NCBI RefSeq assembly: GCF_023101665.1
Contig: NZ_CP082161.1
Coordinates: forward strand, 6,758,001-6,822,000
DNA length: 64,000 bases
Direction of reading: 5' to 3'
Source: Bradyrhizobium sp. 195
GTDB taxonomy: Bacteria > Pseudomonadota > Alphaproteobacteria > Rhizobiales > Xanthobacteraceae
Part shown: piece by piece, positions 54,707-62,853 of the stretch
Layout of the letters: every line of letters begins with the position of its first letter
Position numbering within the stretch: the stretch's first letter is position 1
Notes under the pieces: generated by a model
The model's input: the letters and a program-made list of their open reading frames with translations, nothing else
Database searches by the model: none
What the model was told of the DNA's origin: nothing
Position numbers and translations under genes: made by a program

Positions 54707-54930
54707 TCAAGCGGAACGCGGCATGGCGACGGGTTGCGCGGTTCGTTCCCCCAGCAGCTTGCCGGTGTTGCTGTTGGCGAAGTGCAGCGACATGCAGGCC
54801 GGGCACCTCACGGCCACGTACTATCCGCCGGCCCGGAACTCTCGGACCGCTCATCGTCGATCCGATGCTGGACGTTCATGCCGGTGCGCGGGCACCTGAA
54901 GAGGATCTGGCGCTGCATGTCCTGATTCAT
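54707..54930 (-). pseudogene. Frameshifted zinc-ribbon small protein
   Basis: On the minus strand ATG 54930 opens MNQDMQRQILFRCPRTGMNV, continues to ADSTWP and hits TGA at about 54811. One base off, the frame continues as VRCPACMSLHFANSNTGKLL to a stop at 54707-54709. The two halves together give a CPxTG / CPAC zinc ribbon of a kind common in rhizobia. A single deleted base near 54813 explains the break. Confidence 0.65.
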
Positions 54931-55255
54931 GCGCCCGAACCGCCGCCGCCGAAATTGCGGACGATTCCTTAGGGGCCCTCCCTATGTTTGCGATGGGTCA
55001 AGGCGAACGGTTTGCGAACCGCTAGGCTCTGGATGGCATCGGGCGCGCTGTCGCTCCGGTGCCGAACGAAGCGGAGCCCGGACTCCTAGGCACTCCGGGC
55101 GCCGCTTCGATGACAGGCGATCACGATCAGGGAGCCGGCCACGAGCGGCTTCGATGGCAGGTTCGATGGAACCGGCCCGACGGCGCCGTACGGTTGGCAC
55201 GACCCGCCGCCGGGCACAGGCCACCATCGTGACCGCCTCGATCAGGAGAGCAGCC
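54931..55255. other. Intergenic region, no gene seen
   Basis: A 325-bp stretch before the gene at 55256. Open frames exist on both strands but lack start signals and recognisable sequence; GC-rich dyad-like segments occur around 55070-55110. Confidence 0.4.
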
Positions 55256-55531
55256 ATGATATCCGCCAATCTCGATGATCTCACCGCGCTGGTGCGCTAC
55301 GCGCTCGAGACGACGCGCGCCACCGCGGTCTGCCCTTTTCACGACGATGTCATCATCCGCGTGGGCGACGACGCCGCCGAGAGCCATGCTTACGAGCGCG
55401 CCAAGCGAATCCTGGCGAGTGACGGCACGGCTTTCGACGGCAACGCTCTGAAGGAAGAGATCGGCCGCCAACTCGCCATCGCCGCGGACGGGCGATGCCC
55501 GAAATGCGACCGGACCGATCCGGCCCGCTAA
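55256..55531 (+). CDS. Small conserved hypothetical protein
   Basis: A 91-residue protein (MISANLDDLTALVRYALETT ... DGRCPKCDRTDPAR) with a C-terminal CPKC pair and an internal CPFHDD. The ATG at 55256 has AGGAGA 7 nt upstream. It resembles short rhizobial proteins of unknown function; a structural metal site at the C-terminus is possible. Confidence 0.65.
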   Translation: MISANLDDLTALVRYALETTRATAVCPFHDDVIIRVGDDAAESHAYERAKRILASDGTAFDGNALKEEIGRQLAIAADGRCPKCDRTDPAR

Positions 55532-55558
55532 GGCGCGCGGCGCCGCGTTCAAACCCGC

Positions 55559-56353
55559 TCAATCCTCCACCCGGAACAGGCGCCATCGCGCCGGCACGCC
55601 CTTGAGCTGGTGCACGCCGTGATCCCTGAACCGGATCTCTGACTGCGCCATCAGGTCCCTGACCGCGCTCGAGACCAAGACCTCGCCGGCGCGCGCTTTG
55701 GCGGCGACGCGCGTGCCGATGTGAAAGGCAAGGCCCACCATCTCGCCCCCGCTCACCTTGTATTCGCCCGCATGCAGCCCGACCCTGATGTCGAGCCCCA
55801 ATGTACGCACCGCCTGGCGGATCGCGGTCGCGCAGCCGACCCCGGCCGCCGGCGCCTTGAACGTCGCCAATATGCCGTCGCCCGTGGTCACGACTTCCTT
55901 GCCGCGCGAGCTCTTCAGCTCCTTGCGCACGGCGGCGTAATAGTGGCCCATGATTTTGGTCCAGCGCGCATCGCCGAGCTTTGCGGCTTTTGCGGTGGAG
56001 CCGACGATGTCGACGATCAGGATCGTGGCCAGCGCCTGCTTGAGCTCGGCGCTGCGCTCGGCCGATCGGCGCTGAAGCACGATCGATCCGGCCATCGGTT
56101 CATAGCGATGGTTACGGCGCCGGGCGATCGCGGCCTTGGCATAGTCCTGGGCCCGTTGCACGGTGCCGCAGCGAACCGTCTTCTCCTGCGGCAGACGTGT
56201 CCAGTAGACCCTTCGCCCATCGCCGGCGCCCTGAACCTCCACGGCGCCCCACTTCAGGAAGACCGCCGGGCCAACCCGCCTGACGCACCACGCCTTCGAC
56301 GTGTACCCCGACACATTCGACTGATGGACTCCGATGCGAAGGAATTTGGGCAT
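55559..56353 (-). CDS. Class III adenylate/guanylate cyclase with short N-terminal domain
   Basis: A 264-residue protein. Residues about 100-264 are a CHD cyclase domain: TILIVDIVGSTAKAAKLGD with a metal aspartate, VVTTGDGILATFKAP with the second metal aspartate, and VGLHAGEYKVSGGEMVGLAFHIGTRV. Residues 1-90 (GYTSKAWCVRRVGPAVFLKWGAVEVQG) look like a small beta domain, possibly WGR-like, an unusual partner. The ALKG-type loop includes LKGV near the C-terminus. The product (cAMP) is inferred from family. Confidence 0.82.
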   Translation of the reverse strand: MPKFLRIGVHQSNVSGYTSKAWCVRRVGPAVFLKWGAVEVQGAGDGRRVYWTRLPQEKTVRCGTVQRAQDYAKAAIARRRNHRYEPMAGSIVLQRRSAERSAELKQALATILIVDIVGSTAKAAKLGDARWTKIMGHYYAAVRKELKSSRGKEVVTTGDGILATFKAPAAGVGCATAIRQAVRTLGLDIRVGLHAGEYKVSGGEMVGLAFHIGTRVAAKARAGEVLVSSAVRDLMAQSEIRFRDHGVHQLKGVPARWRLFRVED

Positions 56354-56494
56354 GTACGTGCGGCCGATCGAAGGAACGTCTGGACTGGCTGGGACAAAGC
56401 GTAGTCATCCGTTCCCGCGTTGGCAACAAGCCAAGCTTCGGCTGGAAGGCTGACCTTTGGCCCGTGGCCGCCGCCGGGCGGCTTTTCACGTGCG

Positions 56495-57685
56495 TCACCC
56501 CTGATAGGCGAACAGCTCGATCGGATCGCTGAAGCCGCGCACCTCGTGCTTGCCGACGTGCTCCAGCTCGAACTTCGGCTCCACCAGTTCCGCGAAGTCG
56601 CGTGACAGCAGCACCGTTCGTCCCAACTGCTTGGTGAGGGCTTCGAGGCGGGAGGCCATGTTGACGGCAGGACCGATCACGGTGAAGTCGAGCCGGCTGG
56701 TTGATCCGATATTGCCGTACATGACGTCGCCGACATGGACGCCGATGCCGTAGTTCAGCGGCGCGCGGCTGGTCGCACTGTTTCTTTCATTCAGGGCGGC
56801 CATGGCCTGACGGGCTTCCGTCACGGCATGGAGCAGATTTGCGCAGGCGTCGGGCGCTTGAAGCGGAAAGATCGCGAGCAGGCCGTCGCCGATGAATTTC
56901 AGGATCTCGCCGCCGTGCCGCGCGATCGGTTCGGACATCGCGTCGAAATAATCGTTGAGCAGATCAATGACGTCGTCGCGCGGCCAATTGTCGGAGATTT
57001 TGGTGAAATCACGCAAGTCGCAGATCATGATCGCGGCACGGACCGTCGTGCCGGTGCCGCGCCGGGTCGCGCCTGCCAGGATGAGCTCGGCGGCATGGGA
57101 GCCGACATAGGTCTCGAGCAGGGTGCGCGCGAAGCGGTTCTTGATGCGGATCTCGCTGACCAGCGAAAGCACCGGCAGGAGCTTCTTGAGGGCGGCGATA
57201 TGCGCGTGATCGAAGCCGCCGGGCCGGTCGGTCGCGAAAGTGATGAGATGCCGCTTGCCGAGCGTATGGTAGAGCGGCCATGCCACATAGTCGGTAAGGC
57301 CCAGCGATCGCATCTCGTCGTAGAGCGCGTGCTTGCGGCCGAGCGAGGGGTCCCGTTCGAGATTCTCCCGCACCTCGGTCGCGCCCTCCTGCATCTCGTT
57401 GGCGGCGCTGCCGATATATTCGGACCGCTCGCGAACGTCGTAGTCGACCAGTGCAATCTCCGCCTCCCGCATTCCGTCGGACCAGATGAACCGGGCGCCA
57501 AGCCATTGCGGGTGATTGATGAGGATGTGAAGCGTCGACCGCTTGAGCGGAATGCCCACCTGCTGGAGGCGGATGCACATTTGCGCGAAGATGTCGTCGA
57601 TGAAGCGCTCGTCGCGCGTGCCGTTGGTCAGCCAATCGACGACGCCGTCTGCTTGCGTGGGGGCATTGTTGTCTGGCGCGTTCAT
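56495..57685 (-). CDS. Adenylate cyclase (class III) with N-terminal sensor-like domain
   Basis: A 396-residue cytosolic cyclase starting MNAPDNNAPTQADGVVDWLT. Residues about 20-215 form a GAF-like or heme-sensor-like region (GLTDYVAWPLYHTLGKRHLITFATDRPGGF). The CHD domain follows (MICDLRDFTKISDN, HGGEILKFIGDGLLAIFP, GIGVHVGDVMYGNIGSTSRLDFTVIG, NMASRLE). Such cyclases are numerous in Bradyrhizobium. The ATG at 57685 has AAGGG 7 nt upstream. It shares strand with the neighbouring cyclase gene, 141 bp away. Confidence 0.88.
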   Translation of the reverse strand: MNAPDNNAPTQADGVVDWLTNGTRDERFIDDIFAQMCIRLQQVGIPLKRSTLHILINHPQWLGARFIWSDGMREAEIALVDYDVRERSEYIGSAANEMQEGATEVRENLERDPSLGRKHALYDEMRSLGLTDYVAWPLYHTLGKRHLITFATDRPGGFDHAHIAALKKLLPVLSLVSEIRIKNRFARTLLETYVGSHAAELILAGATRRGTGTTVRAAIMICDLRDFTKISDNWPRDDVIDLLNDYFDAMSEPIARHGGEILKFIGDGLLAIFPLQAPDACANLLHAVTEARQAMAALNERNSATSRAPLNYGIGVHVGDVMYGNIGSTSRLDFTVIGPAVNMASRLEALTKQLGRTVLLSRDFAELVEPKFELEHVGKHEVRGFSDPIELFAYQG

Positions 57686-57800
57686 ATCCTGCCCTTCAGC
57701 GGCGGTCTGCATCGCTGCACATATCGTGCCCCGGCTCCGCCACGTCAACCTAGCCAGTTGCATGGATCGTGCGCACCCGCGCAACCGGCGCTGCTGCCGC

Positions 57801-58385
57801 CTAGCCGCTGAGCCGGATCGACGCCAGCACGGCCAGACCCGAGACGAGCGTGAGCCTTGAGGCCGCGGTGAGCTCCACCTTCAGCGTGTCTTCGTGCGAA
57901 AGTGAAAAATCCTTAAGCCCGAGGCGAATGCGGCAATCGCCGCGGGCTGCGTAAACCAGATGCGTGCCGGCGGCAAGCGGCCGCTCGCCGGGCTCGCGCA
58001 GCGCCACGAGCGCGATCTCGGCAGCCCCGCGCCGCGCCATCAGGTTCACGACCTCGACGGGCCCTGCCTCGAGTGCGGTCACGATCTCCGTCTCGCCGGT
58101 GAAGCGCACCGTCGTAAAAGGTTCACGCTCGTCAAAATCCTGCGCGGGCGACTTCAGCACCAGCCCGCGGCCATTGACGACCATCTGCAAGCGGTTGATG
58201 CCGGGCATATGGGAGAACGGACCGGGCGCCACGATCGGCGTGCTCGCAAAGCGCCAGAGCAGGCTGCTCCAATCCTTCGCCGGCGCATCTTCGCGCCAGG
58301 CGCCCGCAATGTCGGTGAAGATGCCGCCGCCGTTCTTCCAGGGCGAGCGGGTGTAGTCTTCAGGTTTGAGCAGCGTGGTTTTCAA
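57801..58385 (-). CDS. hutD: HutD/Ves-family protein
   Basis: A 194-residue cupin-like protein with the HutD signature SPWKNGGGIFTDIA near residue 14 and LLWRFASTPIVAPGPFSHMPGINR. HutD is found with histidine-utilisation genes and is proposed to bind formylglutamate or sense histidine breakdown; no other hut gene is in the window. It stands alone between a cyclase and a solute receptor on the same strand. Confidence 0.85.
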   Translation of the reverse strand: MKTTLLKPEDYTRSPWKNGGGIFTDIAGAWREDAPAKDWSSLLWRFASTPIVAPGPFSHMPGINRLQMVVNGRGLVLKSPAQDFDEREPFTTVRFTGETEIVTALEAGPVEVVNLMARRGAAEIALVALREPGERPLAAGTHLVYAARGDCRIRLGLKDFSLSHEDTLKVELTAASRLTLVSGLAVLASIRLSG

Positions 58386-58464
58386 GTGTTTTGAGGCCCC
58401 CGGAAAAGCATGTGGTTGCGCATCATGCGCGGGATCGGCCGGCTTGCCAACGGGTTTGTCCGGC

Positions 58465-59673
58465 TCAGCGGCTCACGCGACTGGCCTGCGAACATTTGCT
58501 GTCCGCGAGCGGCCAGACCGTCTCTTCGGGCGGAATTTTGCGCACGATCTCGAAATAGTCCCAGGGGTATTTCGAATCCGACGGCTTCTTGACGCGGACC
58601 AGATACATGGTCCGGATGACGCGCCCGTCCTCGCGGATTCGGGCATCCTCCGAGAAGACGTCCTCGATCGGAAGCGCCTTCATGGCCGCCGCAACCCGGT
58701 CAGCGTCATCGGTGCCGGCGCTGGCGATGGCTTTGAGATAGTGACGCACCGCGCCGTAGACGCCGGCGTGCAGCATCGACGGCATCATGCCGGTCTTCGC
58801 CATGAACGCTTTCGACCAGGCACGCGTCGCCTCGTTCATGTCCCAGTAGGACGCCGTGGTCAGGTAGGTGCCTTGCGCGTCCTTGAGGCCGAGCGCGTGC
58901 ACATCCTGGAGAAAGAGGATCAGTGCGGCGAGGTTTTGGCCGCCCTGCACCAGCCCGAACTCGCCGGCCTGCCGCATCGCGTTGACCGTATCGTTCCCGG
59001 CATTGGCTAGGCCGATCACCTTGGCGCCCGAGGACTGCGCGCTCAGCAGGAACGATGAAAAATCCGGCGTATTGAGCGGATGGCGCACGGCGCCCAGTAC
59101 TTTGCCGCCCGAGGAGGTAATCACGCTGGTCGCGTCCTGCTGGAGCTGATGACCGAAGGCATAGTCCGAGGCCAGGATGAACCAGCTGCTGCCGCCGGCC
59201 TTGACAACTGCGGATGCGGTGCCGTGCGACACGGCGTAGGTGTCGTAAGTCCAGTGAAAGCCGTAAGGCGAGCACTGCTCGTTGGTGAGCGCCGTCGTGC
59301 CGGGACCGGAATAGAGGACGATCCGCTTCTTCTCGCGAGCAAGGCCCTGCACCGCGAGCGCGACGCCGGAATTGGGTACGTCGACGATCGCATCGACATC
59401 CTCGACATCAAACCAGCGGCGCGCAATGGCCGTACCGACATCGGCCTTGTGCTGGTGATCGGCCGAGATGATCTGGATCGGCTTGCCCAGGACCTTGCCG
59501 CCGATTTCGTCCGCGGCCATCTCCGCGGCGACCAGGGAGCCCTTGCCGGTAATGTCGGCGGTGACGCCGGCCATGTCGGTCAAGACACCGAGCTTGACGA
59601 CGTCGCCGCTGACTTGCGCCTGTGCGGCCACGGGAAGCGCAAACAGCAACAGAGCGCGCGCAATCCATTTCAT
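58465..59673 (-). CDS. Branched-chain-type ABC substrate-binding protein (orphan, paralogue of 28152-29366)
   Basis: A 402-residue Peripla_BP_6 receptor with a signal peptide (ALLLFALPVAAQA-QV). The mature start SGDVVKLGVLTDMAGVTADITG and later blocks (ADHQHKADVGTAIARRWFDVE, DYAFGHQLQQDA, ASYWDMNEATRAWS, SKYPWDYFEI) align with the receptor at 28152-29366, roughly half identical by eye. It also lacks permease and ATPase genes. It lies 25 nt downstream of the alpha/beta hydrolase gene on the same strand, so a joint role in uptake and hydrolysis of one compound is plausible. Confidence 0.88.
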   Translation of the reverse strand: MKWIARALLLFALPVAAQAQVSGDVVKLGVLTDMAGVTADITGKGSLVAAEMAADEIGGKVLGKPIQIISADHQHKADVGTAIARRWFDVEDVDAIVDVPNSGVALAVQGLAREKKRIVLYSGPGTTALTNEQCSPYGFHWTYDTYAVSHGTASAVVKAGGSSWFILASDYAFGHQLQQDATSVITSSGGKVLGAVRHPLNTPDFSSFLLSAQSSGAKVIGLANAGNDTVNAMRQAGEFGLVQGGQNLAALILFLQDVHALGLKDAQGTYLTTASYWDMNEATRAWSKAFMAKTGMMPSMLHAGVYGAVRHYLKAIASAGTDDADRVAAAMKALPIEDVFSEDARIREDGRVIRTMYLVRVKKPSDSKYPWDYFEIVRKIPPEETVWPLADSKCSQASRVSR

Positions 59674-59698
59674 CTGTCGTCCCTTTCGATGCGAGGTC

Positions 59699-60646
59699 TC
59701 AGCACTTGAGGGCGTCGAGCCAGGCCAGGATCAGGGCCGCGAGATCGTCGCTGTTGTCCTCGATCATCATCATGTGACCGTTCCCCTCGATGTCGCGATC
59801 CGGAAGCCAGACGAACTCCGCGCCGAGATAGCCGGCCGTCGCCGCATCGACGTCGCGCGGGTGCCGCGGATCGCAGTCCCCGGTCACGATCATGACCGGC
59901 GTGTCACGCAGACGTTCGGGATCGTCGATCCTGAGCCCGCGCCCGCCGATGTTGAAGCGCTCATTCAGGATTCGCGCGCTCTCCGGCGCGAACGAGCGGC
60001 AGTAGTTTTCAAAGGCTCGCTGCGGAAAGCGCGGCGTGCCCGCCCAATAGGCCGCAGCGAATTCCGCCGTCAGCCGCACTGGCCTCGTCTCATCCGAATA
60101 GACGGGATGACCGACGCCGGCGTCATCGCGCAGAGCGAGAATCGCCGCGGGATCGTCGGGCAGGTCGCGCAGCAGGTTGGCCGGCGGTCCCGGCGCGATG
60201 CCGATCACCGCGCGAACGAGATCGGGGCGCCGCTCCGCCATCCACCATGCCATCGGCCCGCTCGCCGAATGCACCAGCAGCACGGAAGGGCCGATCTGCT
60301 CGATCAGCGCCAGCAGCGAGGTCGCGACGTCAGCGGTCCCCAGCCGCGGAAAATCCGCCGGTTGCGGCGAACGGCCGTGACCGGGCCAATCCGGCACGAA
60401 CACGTCCCGGCCTGCCGCCGCGAAACGCGGCGCCCAGCCCGGCCGTCCGTCCGGCGTGGCGAGATAGCAGGTCCCGGTGTGGCCGGCGCCATGGATCATG
60501 ACGACCGGCGCCCTGCCCGTGGCAGGCCGCGGCGATTGCAAATGGTCGACATAGACCGGATGAGCCGGCGTTCCCGCATAGAAGCACCGAACCTCGCGCT
60601 CGCACGACCGGTCCATCGCCTTCCGGCCGGCGGCCGCCACCTCCAT
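59699..60646 (-). CDS. Alpha/beta hydrolase
   Basis: A 315-residue hydrolase. The oxyanion-hole region is VVMIHGAGHTGTCYLATPDG, the nucleophile elbow LLVHSASGPMAWW (Ser in HSASG), and a late VTGDCDPRHPRDVD and NGHMMMIEDN supply acid and His. ATG 60646 has GGAGG 6 nt upstream; the frame remains open upstream over the divergent MarR promoter. Divergent from the MarR gene, which likely regulates it and the receptor downstream. Confidence 0.85.
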   Translation of the reverse strand: MEVAAAGRKAMDRSCEREVRCFYAGTPAHPVYVDHLQSPRPATGRAPVVMIHGAGHTGTCYLATPDGRPGWAPRFAAAGRDVFVPDWPGHGRSPQPADFPRLGTADVATSLLALIEQIGPSVLLVHSASGPMAWWMAERRPDLVRAVIGIAPGPPANLLRDLPDDPAAILALRDDAGVGHPVYSDETRPVRLTAEFAAAYWAGTPRFPQRAFENYCRSFAPESARILNERFNIGGRGLRIDDPERLRDTPVMIVTGDCDPRHPRDVDAATAGYLGAEFVWLPDRDIEGNGHMMMIEDNSDDLAALILAWLDALKC

Positions 60647-60738
60647 TCGATCCTCCACAACCATCGACGGCGGCCGTTCTTGCGGCCATACGCCGATGCT
60701 AAGATCATGCTGAACCGGAATCAACCAGAAAGTCACAT

Positions 60739-61263
60739 ATGAGACTATCTCGAAAGTCGACGCGCGGCACGCAAAAGAGCGTTTCACCGGAGCGGGAGCC
60801 GCTCTCCGCAGTGGTCGGCGGCACCGAACTCCAGATCGCCTACAGGATGGGCTACGTGCTGAACTTCTACCGCGAGCCGTCGTTTCGACGGATCGAGATG
60901 GAGCTCGACCTGACGCGACCGGAGATCGTCACACTGATCTTCCTGAATTATCGCGAAGGCGTGACGGCGAGCGAGATCTGCGAATTCTCCGGCCATCTCA
61001 AGGCCAATATCAGCCGCGGCATCATCGCGCTGGAGAAGAAGAAGCTGATACGGCGCGCCGCCGACAAGACCGACAGCCGCCGCCAGCAATTGTTCAGGAC
61101 GGCGGCCGGCCGCGCGCTCTACGCAAAATACATCCCGACCCTGCGCGAGCGGGAGCAAGCCATGCTGGCCTGCCTCACGCGCACCGAACGCAGCGAATTC
61201 GAGCGCCTGCTCGACAAGCTCGCCGCGCACGTCCCGCAATGGGCCGCGCTCGACGAACTCTGA
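60739..61263 (+). CDS. MarR-family transcriptional regulator
   Basis: A 174-residue protein with a winged HTH (VTASEICEFSGHLKANISRGIIALEKKKLIRR and DSRRQQLFRTAAGRALY, the MarR wing) and flanking dimerisation helices. It is divergent from the alpha/beta hydrolase-receptor pair and is their probable repressor; the ligand would be the compound handled by them (inference). Confidence 0.88.
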   Translation: MRLSRKSTRGTQKSVSPEREPLSAVVGGTELQIAYRMGYVLNFYREPSFRRIEMELDLTRPEIVTLIFLNYREGVTASEICEFSGHLKANISRGIIALEKKKLIRRAADKTDSRRQQLFRTAAGRALYAKYIPTLREREQAMLACLTRTERSEFERLLDKLAAHVPQWAALDEL

Positions 61264-61452
61264 GGTGGAGCAACAGAGCCGACTACGCGTCACTCGCCCT
61301 TGCCGCCCTTCAGCTTCGGCAGCGTCTCGACGAACTTCTGCTTGCCGTCGACGATCTCGGACGCGGGCATTGAGGTCAAGTGAGCAAGGCGGGCCATCGC
61401 ATATGAAGACGAGCATGGCTGGTGTCTCGCTTGCGGCCATCCTTCGAGACGC

Positions 61453-61631
61453 CAGATCGGCGGCGACAAGGGGCGCTTTGCCTATTTCGACACCCAGGCC
61501 CATCCGGGCACGGTGATCGAGATCTCTGACGTCAGTGGCACCAAGGGGCCGTTTTCGAGAAGGTCCGGCAGGCCGCGATGAGCTAGGACGGCACGCGGCC
61601 GATCCGCGAGGTCAGCGGGGCAAAATCGTAA
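61453..61631 (+). pseudogene. Decayed VOC/glyoxalase-family gene (C-terminal part)
   Basis: Codons from 61453 read QIGGDKGRFAYFDTQAHPGT then VIEISDVSGTKGP. The frame shifts near 61552 to FEKVRQAAMS, meets an in-frame TAG where TGG (Trp) is expected, and continues DGTRPIREVSGAKS to TAA at 61629-61631. This is the C-terminus of a VOC-superfamily protein with one frameshift and one nonsense change. The 5' part is missing. Confidence 0.7.
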
Positions 61632-61772
61632 GGCGCCATCACGGACCTCGCCAATGCTGTCCGAGAGCGCGCAAGGCGATGCAGGAACGGGCGGGGTTCA
61701 CGTCATTGCTGGCGCGGTAGACGGCAATCCATGGTAAGGTGAGCCCCGCATTCGAACCTGCAGCGAGGCAAC

Positions 61773-62585
61773 ATGTCCGACACTGACAAGGTTTTCGCCG
61801 GCTCGATTCCGAAAATCTACGACGAGTATCTCGTCCCGATGATCTTCTCCGTCTACGCGGAGGACATCGCACGGCGCGTCGCCGCCCGCACTCCCTCCGC
61901 GCTGCTCGAGATCGCCGCGGGCACCGGCGCAGTGACGCGCGCCGTGGCGGCGGCGCTGCCGCGCGGCATCCGTTATGTCGCGACCGACCTCAACGAGCCC
62001 ATGCTCGCGGTCGCCGCACAGCGCCAGGCGGATGACGATCGCATCACCTGGCGCCAGGCGGACGCAATGGCCCTGCCCTTCGGCGACGCCGAGTTCGACG
62101 TGGTCTGCTGCCAGTTCGGCGCGATGTTCTTTCCCGACCGCGTCAAGGCCTACGGAGAGGTCAAGCGCGTGCTGAAGCGCGACGGCACATTCGTATTCAA
62201 TGTCTGGGATCGGATCGAGGACAATTTGCTCACGCATGAAGCCACGATCGCGCTGGAAAAATTGTTTCCCGACGACCCGCCGCGATTCATGGTCCGCACG
62301 CCGCACGGCTATTACGACAAGACCGTCATCAGAACCGACCTCGAACGCGCCGGCTTCCGCGACATCTCGATCGAGACGCGATCTGAAATCAGTCGCGCGC
62401 CGTCGCCCGAATACGTCGCGCTCGCCCTCTGCCAGGGCACGCCGCTGCGCAGCGAGATCGAGGCAAGGGATGCCAGCAAGCTGCAGGCTGCGACCGACAT
62501 CGTCGCCGAGACGATCCGTTCGCGTCATGGCGCCGGACCGGTGGAAGGCAAGATTCAGGCTATCGTGATCGAAGCGCGACCGTAG
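61773..62585 (+). CDS. Class I SAM-dependent methyltransferase
   Basis: A 270-residue methyltransferase. Motif I is LLEIAAGTGAVTRAVA (EIAAGTG), then VATDLNEPML, ITWRQADAMALPFGDAEFDVVCCQFGAMFFPD, and VLKRDGTFVFNVWD. It resembles UbiE/Methyltransf_11-type enzymes of unknown substrate. An ATG with GAGGCAAC upstream fixes the start. A palindromic repeat follows. Confidence 0.85.
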   Translation: MSDTDKVFAGSIPKIYDEYLVPMIFSVYAEDIARRVAARTPSALLEIAAGTGAVTRAVAAALPRGIRYVATDLNEPMLAVAAQRQADDDRITWRQADAMALPFGDAEFDVVCCQFGAMFFPDRVKAYGEVKRVLKRDGTFVFNVWDRIEDNLLTHEATIALEKLFPDDPPRFMVRTPHGYYDKTVIRTDLERAGFRDISIETRSEISRAPSPEYVALALCQGTPLRSEIEARDASKLQAATDIVAETIRSRHGAGPVEGKIQAIVIEARP

Positions 62586-62633
62586 CTGCCAGGCGGAATG
62601 GCTTTACCTTGAATCGATCGTCGCGGCTCGTTC

Positions 62634-62775
62634 ACCTCTCCCGCTTGCGGGAGAGGTCGCGCCCCGGGCGATGCGAAGCATCGTTCCGCGCGCGGGTGAG
62701 GGCTTTCTCCTCTTGGGGATTGTCCCATTGCGGACAACCCCTCTCCCCGACCCTCTCCCGCAAGCGGGAGAGGGA
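62634..62775. repeat. Palindromic intergenic repeat (CTCTCCCGC...GCGGGAGAG family)
   Basis: CCTCTCCCGCTTGCGGGAG at 62635 and CCCTCTCCCGCAAGCGGGAG near 62752 are each self-complementary and also face each other across about 90 bp, with smaller hairpins (GCGATGCGAAGCATCG) between. This is a widespread rhizobial repeat; it lies between the convergent methyltransferase and L,D-transpeptidase genes. Confidence 0.75.
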
Positions 62776-62853
62776 GTGCACCTCGGTCGTTGCTACGATT
62801 GGGACTCGTCCCGCCATGCTTTGGGCCGCGCCGCGGCGGGCGCGCCCTGCGTC

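Noticed and set aside
61290..61380. Minus-strand codons ending EIVDGKQKFVETLPKLKGG before a stop at 61290
   Set aside because: Possible C-terminal gene remnant, but no family is recognised and the upstream frame breaks.
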